Shown here piece by piece: positions 57,522 through 64,000 of a stretch of 64,000 bases of DNA. The first letter of the stretch is position 1. Each line of letters begins with the position of its first letter. A program made the translations under genes and the position numbers. The notes beneath the pieces are model-generated. The model saw nothing but the letters and a program-made list of their open reading frames with translations. It was not told where the DNA came from and made no database searches. This DNA comes from Leifsonia virtsii (GTDB lineage: Bacteria; Actinomycetota; Actinomycetes; Actinomycetales; Microbacteriaceae). The DNA is taken from NCBI RefSeq assembly GCF_030433675.1, contig NZ_JAROCB010000005.1, forward strand, positions 1-64,000, read 5' to 3'.

Positions 57522-58424
57522 TCAGCGGGCGGCGGCGAAGGCGAGCAGGGCTGCGCCCGCGCGGCCGGCGTCGCCGCCGAGCGCGCTCTGCACGACCGGC
57601 GGGCGCTCGCGCCAGGCGAGGCCGTCCGACATCCGGTCGCCGAGCGGGCCGAACAGCGCGTCGCCCGCGTGCGAGACGCCGCCGCCGAGCACGATCAGCC
57701 CGGGGTCGAGCAGCAGGGTCAGGATGTTGAGGCCCTGAGCGAGCACGTCCAGCGCCTCCGACCAGATGCGGTCGGCGAGAGGGTCGTGGCCCAGCCGGTC
57801 CACGATCCTGCGCGTGCTCAGCGCTTCGCCGCCGGCGGCGCGGTACCGCCGCGCGACCCCGGCGCCGGACATGTACACCTCGAGGCAGCCGCGCTGACCG
57901 CAGGTGCACGGCTCGCCGCCCGGGACGACCGGGATGTGCCCGAACTCGCCGGCGGCGCCGGTCGCGCCGGTGACGGCGCCGCCGGACGAGACGAGGGCGG
58001 CGGCCACGCCGGTGCCGATCGGCACGAGGGCGAAGTCGCCGAAGCCGCGGGCGGCTCCCGTGCTGCGCTCGGCGAGCCCCGCTGCGCGGACGTCGTGTCC
58101 GACGGCGACGGGCAGCTTCAGCTCCGAGCGCAGGATGTCGAGCAGTGGGACGTCGCGCCAGCCGAGATTCGACGCGTAGTGCACCAGCCCGCGCTGCTCG
58201 TCGAGCATGCCCGGTGTCGCGACCCCCGCGCCCACCACCTCGTGGCCGGCGTCGGCGGCGGTCCGGCGCAGCTCCGCCAGCATCGCCACGAGGGCGGTCA
58301 GGATGCCGTCCGACGGCGTCGCCAGCGTCGACTCGGCGACGGTTGCTCCGTCCTCTGCCACGACGGCGCCCTTCATCCCGGTCCCGCCGAGGTCGACGGC
58401 GAGGACGACAGGGAGGCCGCTCAT
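57522..58424 (-). CDS. ROK-family sugar kinase
   Basis: 300 residues. Phosphate motif DLGGTGMKGAVV (residues 10-21), sugar-binding GEFGHIPVVPGGEPCTCGQR with the CxCGxxGCxE zinc motif, and VLGGGVSHAG. It phosphorylates a hexose or amino sugar with ATP. It is the last gene of the operon, sharing four bases with the CutC gene. Confidence 0.92.
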   Translation of the reverse strand: MSGLPVVLAVDLGGTGMKGAVVAEDGATVAESTLATPSDGILTALVAMLAELRRTAADAGHEVVGAGVATPGMLDEQRGLVHYASNLGWRDVPLLDILRSELKLPVAVGHDVRAAGLAERSTGAARGFGDFALVPIGTGVAAALVSSGGAVTGATGAAGEFGHIPVVPGGEPCTCGQRGCLEVYMSGAGVARRYRAAGGEALSTRRIVDRLGHDPLADRIWSEALDVLAQGLNILTLLLDPGLIVLGGGVSHAGDALFGPLGDRMSDGLAWRERPPVVQSALGGDAGRAGAALLAFAAAR

Positions 58425-59182
58425 GCGTCGCGCCCTTCCGCCGTGCCGCGCACAGCGGAGACGACCGAGCGCACGACCTCCGCGGAGGTCACCTCGCGCG
58501 TCCCCGGGTCGTAGGCGGTGGGCGTCCCGGCCGCCGCGGCCGCCGACGGCACCGCGTGCTGCGCGCGCAGGTGCACCTCGCGCACACCGGTGCGCTCCAG
58601 CACCTCCACCACATTCGCGGGGCGCACGCCGCCGCCCGCCAGGATCCCGATGCGATCGCCCGCGAGCTCGACCAGCCGCGCGAGATCGTCTGCGGCCTCC
58701 AGCACGGTCGGGGCGCCCGCGGACGTGAGCACCCGCGCGACGCCGAGCGAGGCGAGCTGCTCCAGCCCTTCCGCGTGGTCCGCCAGCTGGTCGAACGCCT
58801 TGTGGAACGTCACCGGCGCGTCGCCGCACGCCGCGACCAGGCGGCGGGTCGCATCCACGTTGATCCGTCCGTCGGCACGCAGTGCACCGATCACGAAGCC
58901 GAGCTGGACGCCCGCGGGGTTGGGCAGGGCCCGCATCGAGTGGATGTCGTCGACCATCGCCTGCAGCTCGTCCTCGTCGTACACGAAGTCGCCGGGCCGC
59001 TGCCGCACGAGCACCTGGATGCCGATGCTGCTCGCCATCCGGAGCGCCGCCGCGACCGTCCCGATCGACGGCGTGATGCCGCCCTCCGCGAGCGCTGCGC
59101 ACAGCTCGACCCGGTCGGCGCCCTCCTGCTCGGCGATCCGTACCCCGGCGAGGTCGTCGAGGCAGATCTCGACGGCGGTCAC
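58421..59182 (-). CDS. cutC: CutC-family TIM-barrel protein
   Basis: 253 residues: EICLDDLAGVRIAEQEGADR, VELCAALAEGGITPS, VLVRQRPGDFVY, and GGGVRPANV late in the barrel. CutC was first linked with copper, but its true reaction is uncertain. Here it lies between asparaginase and a ROK kinase, pointing to a metabolic rather than a copper role (inference). Confidence 0.92.
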   Translation of the reverse strand: MTAVEICLDDLAGVRIAEQEGADRVELCAALAEGGITPSIGTVAAALRMASSIGIQVLVRQRPGDFVYDEDELQAMVDDIHSMRALPNPAGVQLGFVIGALRADGRINVDATRRLVAACGDAPVTFHKAFDQLADHAEGLEQLASLGVARVLTSAGAPTVLEAADDLARLVELAGDRIGILAGGGVRPANVVEVLERTGVREVHLRAQHAVPSAAAAAGTPTAYDPGTREVTSAEVVRSVVSAVRGTAEGRDA

Positions 59183-60195
59183 GCGAGGCGTCCGAGCGCG
59201 GCGGTCAGGTCGGCGCCGAGCTCGATCGAGCCCACCGGGCGGCCGCCGCCGAGCACCGGGAGGTCGACCAGCGCGCGTGCGTCCGCGATGGGGGCGCCGA
59301 GCGTCTCCAGCACGCGGAGGGCGATCAGCGTGGTCGCGCGCGGGCTGCCGTCCACGATCTTCATCGCGACCGCGGTGCCGTCGGCCGCCGCGACGCCGAT
59401 GACGCCCTCCGCGCCGCCCTTGGCGAGAGCCCCGGGGACCGTCTCCATGAGGGTCGTGTTCTGGTGGCCGGAACCGCCGACGTAGTAGGGGTGCTCGCGC
59501 ATGGCGTCCGCGACGGTGCGCTCGGGCGTTCCGGGCTCGGCCTGCACCAGCCGGCCGAAGGCGCGCGCGATCCCGCGCACGGTCGTGCCGAAGAGCGGTG
59601 CACCGCAGCCGTCGATCGCGTCATGGCCGACCGGCACGCCGGTGACCTCGGCCATGACGTCGCGGAGGTGCCGCTGGAGGGGGTGGCCAGGGTCCAGGTA
59701 GCCCTCGGTCGGCCAGCCGTTGGTCGCCGCGGCGAGCAGCATCGCGGCGTGCTTGCCGGAGCAGTTCATCCGCACGCGCGCGCGGCCCTCGCCGTCGCGC
59801 AGCATCCGCTCGAAGGTCGCCTCGTCCTCCGGCCGGTCGACCGGGCAGCCGAGGGCGTCGTCGCCGAGGCCGGCGCGTTCCAGCAAGGACCGCACCACGT
59901 GCACGTGCTCGTCCTCGCCGGTGTGGCTGCCCGCGGCGATCGCGAGCTCCGGCCCTTCGAGCGGCGCACCGGCGGTCAGGCAGCCGAGCGCCTGCAGCGG
60001 CTTCACGGTGCTGCGGGGCAGCACGACGGCGTCCGCGTCGCCGAGCTCGAGCAGGGTCGCCCCCGACGGGTCGAGCGCGACCAGGCTGCCGAAGTGCCGG
60101 CTCTCGATCAGCCCGGAGCGGCGCACCACCGCCAGCTCGGCGAGCGGGACGGCGGCTCCGGCGGTCGGAACGGTCACGGTGACGGCGTCAGGCAT
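59179..60195 (-). CDS. L-asparaginase II family protein
   Basis: 338 residues of the Rhizobium etli asparaginase II (ThaA) family: VVRRSGLIESRHFGSLVALD, then LPRSTVKPLQALGCL with the proposed nucleophilic Ser-Lys, GSHTGEDEHV, RMNCSGKHAAML and DGCGAPLF. It hydrolyses asparagine to aspartate and ammonia in the cytosol. Four-base overlaps on both sides place it in the operon. Confidence 0.93.
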   Translation of the reverse strand: MPDAVTVTVPTAGAAVPLAELAVVRRSGLIESRHFGSLVALDPSGATLLELGDADAVVLPRSTVKPLQALGCLTAGAPLEGPELAIAAGSHTGEDEHVHVVRSLLERAGLGDDALGCPVDRPEDEATFERMLRDGEGRARVRMNCSGKHAAMLLAAATNGWPTEGYLDPGHPLQRHLRDVMAEVTGVPVGHDAIDGCGAPLFGTTVRGIARAFGRLVQAEPGTPERTVADAMREHPYYVGGSGHQNTTLMETVPGALAKGGAEGVIGVAAADGTAVAMKIVDGSPRATTLIALRVLETLGAPIADARALVDLPVLGGGRPVGSIELGADLTAALGRLA

Positions 60196-61138
60196 GGTCG
60201 GCTTTCGTGGTGTCGGCGTCGTCCGCGTGCGCTGCGGCCGCGACGGCGGGAAGGGAGGGGAGGGTCGGCGGGGCCGTCGTGCGGCGGCGCGACCCGCGCT
60301 GCAGGCGAGAGGCGAAGGCCGAGAGGCTGCCGTTGACGATCAGGTAGATCACCGTGACGGCGACGTAGGTCGGGATGAGCAGGTGCAGGTACGAGGCGAG
60401 CACCTGGCCGCGGTACAGCAGCTCGGTGAACGCGACGATGTAGCCGAGCGAGGTGTCCTTCAGGAGGCTGACGAACTGGGTTACGAGCGACGGCGTCACG
60501 TTCCGCACCGCCTGCGGGAGCACCACGTACGTCATCGCCTGCGCCGGGCGCATCCCGAGGCTGAGCGCCGCCTCGCGCTGGCCGCGCGGGAGGCTCAGGA
60601 TGCCGGCGCGGACGATCTCGGCGAAGACGGCCGCGTTGGCGATCGTCAGCGGCACGACGAGCTTCCACAGCGTCGGCAGGTTGATCCCGATCTGCGGCAG
60701 GCCGAACAGCATCAGGTAGATGACCAGCAGCACCGGGACGGTGCGGGCGATCTCGATGTAGAGCCCGCAGAGGAAACGCACCCACTTCACGTGGCTGACC
60801 CGCCCGAGGGCGAGCAGCACGCCGAGCGCGGCGCCCAGCACCGCCACGATCGCGGCCGCTTCCAGCGTCCCGAGCAGGCCGACGAGCAGGTACTGCCAGA
60901 TCGCCCACTCGGTGAACGGGGCCCAGCGCGCAGGGTCGAGCTGACCGTGGGCGGCGAACTGCCAGAGTCCGAGGCCCACGACGGCCGCGAAGATCGCGAC
61001 GCTGACGATCGACCCGATCAGGATGTTGCGCCGGCCGCGCGGGCCGGGCACGTCGTAGATGAAGGCGGCGTCGTAGCGGCGCTTCGCGCGCTTGGCGCGC
61101 ATCGGCGCCGGCCGGTCCGGGATGAGCTGCACGGTCAT
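60188..61138 (-). CDS. Polar amino-acid ABC permease
   Basis: 316 residues of the HisM/GlnP kind. A cytosolic N-terminal extension is followed by about five or six helices and the EAA-like loop REAALSLGMRPAQAMTYVVL. The C-terminus is basic and variable. It pairs with the next permease, to which it is coupled by a four-base overlap. Confidence 0.92.
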   Translation of the reverse strand: MTVQLIPDRPAPMRAKRAKRRYDAAFIYDVPGPRGRRNILIGSIVSVAIFAAVVGLGLWQFAAHGQLDPARWAPFTEWAIWQYLLVGLLGTLEAAAIVAVLGAALGVLLALGRVSHVKWVRFLCGLYIEIARTVPVLLVIYLMLFGLPQIGINLPTLWKLVVPLTIANAAVFAEIVRAGILSLPRGQREAALSLGMRPAQAMTYVVLPQAVRNVTPSLVTQFVSLLKDTSLGYIVAFTELLYRGQVLASYLHLLIPTYVAVTVIYLIVNGSLSAFASRLQRGSRRRTTAPPTLPSLPAVAAAAHADDADTTKADHA

Positions 61139-61779
61139 CGGGCGATCGCCACCTTCCGCTCCACCCAGCCGGCGGCGAGGCCGATGGCAAGGGCGATGGC
61201 CATGTAGAGGAGTCCTGCGCTGGAGAAGATCAGGATGGGCTGCGCCGCGACGAGGTTGATCTTGTTGACCTCGGCGGTGAGCTCGACCACGCCGACGGCC
61301 GCGGCGAGGGCCGTGTTCATCGCGAGCGCGATCATCACATTGCCGATCGGCTGGACGACGGCCCGCAGCGCCTGCGGCACGACGACGTACCGAAGCGACT
61401 GCCAGAGGGTGAGGCCCAGGGCGCGGGACGCCTCCACCTGCCCGACCGGGACGGTGTTGACGCCGGAGCGCACGGCTTCGGCCACGTACGCAGCCTCGTA
61501 GACGGTGAGCACGATGATCGCGGTCGGGGTCAGCGGCAGCAGCAGCCCGGCATCCGGGAGCGCGAAGACCGCGAGGAGCAGGAGCGCCAGCAGCGGGACG
61601 TTGATGAAGAACTGGACGTAGAGGAACGCGGCGGCGCGGAGCACCGGGATCGGGCTCACCCGGGCGATGGTGACCAGCACGCCGAGGATGATGGAGCCGA
61701 CGCCGGCCACCACGGCCATCAGCAGCGTGGTGCCGAGTGCCTGGAGCAGCGGTCCCAGGTTGTCGATCAGGGGGTTCAT
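61135..61779 (-). CDS. Polar amino-acid ABC permease
   Basis: 214 residues with five helices and the loop VEASRALGLTLWQSLRYVVV. It is the first permease of the pair after the binding-protein gene. The similar neighbour completes the channel. Confidence 0.92.
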   Translation of the reverse strand: MNPLIDNLGPLLQALGTTLLMAVVAGVGSIILGVLVTIARVSPIPVLRAAAFLYVQFFINVPLLALLLLAVFALPDAGLLLPLTPTAIIVLTVYEAAYVAEAVRSGVNTVPVGQVEASRALGLTLWQSLRYVVVPQALRAVVQPIGNVMIALAMNTALAAAVGVVELTAEVNKINLVAAQPILIFSSAGLLYMAIALAIGLAAGWVERKVAIAR

Positions 61780-61879
61780 CGTTCTCTCGTCCAGCGGTGG
61801 CGGTCAGGGGTGGCCGGATGGGGTGGCCGGATGCGCGCGGGCACGGGGGGCTGCCTCACACGCGCATCCGGCCGGTCTG

Positions 61880-62818
61880 TCAGGAGCCGGGGACCGAGCC
61901 GATCTCGGGCGGCGTCGGAACGGAGGAGTCGGTCACGGTGCCGAGCGTGGTCTTCCACGCCTTGCCCCACTGGCCGTCCTTCTGGATGGTCTTCAGCCAC
62001 TCGTTGACGAACTTCTTGAAGTCGTCGTCGCCGTGCTTCAGGCCGATGCCGTAGGGCTCCTTCGTGAAGGGCTGCCCGACCACCTTGATCTGCTTCTCGC
62101 TGGCGGCGTCGCTGGCCAGCAGCGTGTAGTCCTGGACGTACGCGTCGCCGCGGCCCTGGATGAGCGCCTGCACGGCGGCCGGGTCGGTGCCGAACGCAGT
62201 GACGGTCGCCTTCGGGGCGATCTTCGGCACCTCGGTGACGGCCGGCGTGTTGGCGCCGACGATCACGTTCTTGCCGTCGAGGTCCTTGTAGCTCTTGATG
62301 TCCTTGTTGTCGCTCTTCACGGCGACAGCGAGGCCCGACTCGAAGTACGGGCCGGCGAAGTCGACCTGCTTGGCGCGCTCCTCGGTGATCGTGTACGTGT
62401 TGAAGACGACGTCCACCGTGTCGTTCTGCAGCATCGCCTCGCGGGTCTCCGACGCCGGCGGGACGATCTCCACATTCGGCTTGCCGATGATGTAGGTGGC
62501 GAGCAGCTTGGCCAGCTCCGCGTCGAAGCCGGTCACCTTGCTGGGGTCGGTCGGGTCCTGCTGCGAGAGCAGCGGGGCGTCGAGCGCCTCGGCGACGATG
62601 AGCTTGCCGCGCTTCTTGATCTTCTCCATGGTCGAGCCGGAGAGGATCAGGTCGGCCTTCGCGACCGGCGCGCCGGCGAGCACGGAGTCTCCGGACGCGG
62701 TGGAGCTGGCGTCGCTGCCGGGCAGCGCCGTGTTGCCGGAGCAGGCGGTGACGGCGAGCGTCACGGCCGCGAGCACGACGCCGGCGAAGACGCCCTTCTT
62801 GCGGATGCTGCGGGTCAT
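61880..62818 (-). CDS. Amino-acid ABC binding lipoprotein
   Basis: 312 residues, family-3 solute-binding protein. Signal with lipobox VTAC (Cys about residue 26), then GKLIVAEALDAPLLSQQDPT and VTGFDAELAKLLATYIIGKP. The likely ligand is glutamate, glutamine or asparagine given the family and the asparaginase downstream. The ATG at 62818 has AAAGGG at a suitable distance; an earlier ATG is too close to it. Confidence 0.92.
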   Translation of the reverse strand: MTRSIRKKGVFAGVVLAAVTLAVTACSGNTALPGSDASSTASGDSVLAGAPVAKADLILSGSTMEKIKKRGKLIVAEALDAPLLSQQDPTDPSKVTGFDAELAKLLATYIIGKPNVEIVPPASETREAMLQNDTVDVVFNTYTITEERAKQVDFAGPYFESGLAVAVKSDNKDIKSYKDLDGKNVIVGANTPAVTEVPKIAPKATVTAFGTDPAAVQALIQGRGDAYVQDYTLLASDAASEKQIKVVGQPFTKEPYGIGLKHGDDDFKKFVNEWLKTIQKDGQWGKAWKTTLGTVTDSSVPTPPEIGSVPGS

Positions 62819-62891
62819 GGGATGCATCCCTTTCTGATTGGAGGGGGGTGTGATGTGGAGCAGGTGGTGCGCGGCCTCGTGCGTGCGGGTT

Positions 62892-63644
62892 TCAGTGCGA
62901 GAGCACGGAGGCCAGGAACGACTGCGCCCGCGCGGTGGCAGGCGAGTCGAAGAACTGTGCGGGCGGGGCCTGCTCGACGATCTGGCCGCGGTCCATGAAG
63001 ACCACGCGATCGGCGGCTCGGCGGGCGAAGCCCATCTCGTGGGTGACCACGATCATGGTCATGCCCTCCTTGGCGAGCGAGGTCATGACATCCAGCACCT
63101 CGCCGACCATCTCGGGGTCGAGGGCGCTGGTGGGCTCGTCGAACAGCATCACCTTGGGCTGCATGGCGAGCGCCCGCGCGATGGCGGCGCGCTGCTGCTG
63201 GCCGCCGGAGAGCTGCGCGGGGTGGCTGTGCGCCTTGTCGGCGATGCCGACGCGCTCCAGCAGCTCCATCGCCTGTGCCCGGGCGGCATCCTTGCCGAGC
63301 TTGCGCACCTTGAGTGGCGCGAGCGTGACGTTGTCGAGGATGGTGCGGTGCGCGAACAGGTTGAAGGACTGGAACACCATCCCGACCTCGGCGCGCAGCT
63401 TGGCGAGCGGGGCGCCCTCCTCCGGCAGCAGCTCGCCGTCGACGCGGATCTCGCCGGAGTCGATCGTCTCGAGCCGGTTGATCGAGCGGCAGAGCGTCGA
63501 CTTGCCGGAGCCGGACGGCCCGACCACCACCACGACCTCGCGCTCGGCGACATCCAGGTCGATGTTCTGGAGCACGTGGAGGTCGCCGAAGTGCTTGTCG
63601 ACCGCGCGCAGGCTCACCATCGGCCGGGCGTCCACTGCTGTCAT
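62892..63644 (-). CDS. Amino-acid ABC ATPase (GlnQ-like)
   Basis: 250 residues: Walker [10 protein letters not shown], signature [15 protein letters not shown], Walker [16 protein letters not shown] and the H-loop VVTHEM. It drives the importer formed with the binding protein and two permeases. It is the first gene of the leftward operon. Confidence 0.95.
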   Translation of the reverse strand: MTAVDARPMVSLRAVDKHFGDLHVLQNIDLDVAEREVVVVVGPSGSGKSTLCRSINRLETIDSGEIRVDGELLPEEGAPLAKLRAEVGMVFQSFNLFAHRTILDNVTLAPLKVRKLGKDAARAQAMELLERVGIADKAHSHPAQLSGGQQQRAAIARALAMQPKVMLFDEPTSALDPEMVGEVLDVMTSLAKEGMTMIVVTHEMGFARRAADRVVFMDRGQIVEQAPPAQFFDSPATARAQSFLASVLSH

Positions 63645-63810
63645 CGGAGGTTCCTCGCATCGTCTTCGGGCAGGTTTCGATGAGCGTACTAAGTGTCTGC
63701 CGTTTATCGCAATATCAAAATTAGTTAATGCGAAATCGAACGAAGTCGGTACAGTATTCTTCAACGCAGCGGAGGCACACCCGACCTCCGCGAGTCGAGG
63801 GGACGCGGCA
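63645..63810. promoter_or_regulatory. Divergent promoter region between ATPase and ROK regulator
   Basis: 166 bp with an AT-rich centre (about 63700-63770). Leftward, TTGCGA and TACGCT are spaced 18 bases apart as possible -35 and -10. Rightward, TACAGT near 63750 is a possible -10. The regulator encoded to the right likely acts here, but no clear palindrome is assigned. Confidence 0.45.
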
Positions 63811-64000
63811 GTGGTGAGTACGACAGGGCCGAGCACGATGGAGGTCGCGCCCACGCACGCCGGGCATGGAACGCCCGGCGGCATCCTGGACCTGGTGCGG
63901 TCCGGCCGCTCCCGATCGCGCGCCGACATCGCCCGCAGCACGGGGCTCTCGCCCTCCACCGTCTCGCAGCGCGTCGACTCCCTGATCGCCGCCGGCTACC
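63811..64000 (+). CDS. ROK-family transcription regulator (partial, N-terminus)
   Basis: 63 codons at the window edge. A winged helix is seen ([20 protein letters not shown], then [19 protein letters not shown]), as at the N-terminus of ROK-type NagC/XylR repressors; the ROK domain would lie outside. GAGGGG precedes the GTG. It is divergent from the amino-acid transport/ROK-kinase operon and probably controls it. Confidence 0.8.
   Translation, partial: MVSTTGPSTMEVAPTHAGHGTPGGILDLVRSGRSRSRADIARSTGLSPSTVSQRVDSLIAAGY

Overview
The window is high-GC DNA whose gene content (LacI-controlled sugar uptake beside GH35 and GH1 glycosidases, SHOCT, DUF305, CGNR and ROK proteins, and apparently leaderless promoters) points to an actinomycete. 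Microbacteriaceae of the Leifsonia type is the best guess, made from content alone without a database search.

Layout. 1-501: the end of an IS481-like insertion sequence that has cut a metY-type gene at a CTAG target. 508-10957: a flavin monooxygenase, a small DUF305 lipoprotein cluster, housekeeping and hypothetical genes, a GH1 beta-glucosidase and a divergent TetR/SDR pair. 11057-17337: a LacI-regulated oligosaccharide locus (two permeases, binding protein, cytoplasmic GH35 beta-galactosidase). 17515-33991: a complete, very small prophage (about 16.4 kb) in the 3' end of tRNA-Arg(ACG), bounded by identical 35-bp att cores. 34060-57395: ordinary chromosome with a heterodimeric ABC exporter, RecQ-like helicase, oligopeptidase B, Ohr/OhrR, several oxidoreductases and one frameshifted metallo-hydrolase gene. 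57522-64000: one long leftward operon (polar amino-acid ABC transporter, asparaginase, CutC, ROK kinase) opposite a ROK-type regulator.

The prophage is the most interesting part. It encodes the minimal parts of a siphovirus: terminase, portal, a protease-capsid fusion, connectors, a very short tape measure, tail-tip proteins, an S74-type fibre, an M15 endolysin and holin-like proteins. Its probable immunity repressor runs into attR and stops at a TGA whose last base comes from the host tRNA gene. If the two ends are rejoined as they would be in the virion, the same frame reads on for 22 more codons and ends by overlapping the start of the next phage gene. This is the architecture of integration-dependent immunity described in mycobacteriophages BPs, Brujita and Giles. 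The same repressor codons also restore the tRNA 3' end and supply a terminator hairpin for it. A second feature is a set of three 19-bp palindromes beside an AT-rich stretch, inside the putative replication-initiator gene, which resembles a lambda-type origin.

Outside the prophage, five intergenic hairpins share a GACACGCCG/CAACACGCCG core and behave like a dispersed palindromic repeat family, mostly placed between convergent genes.
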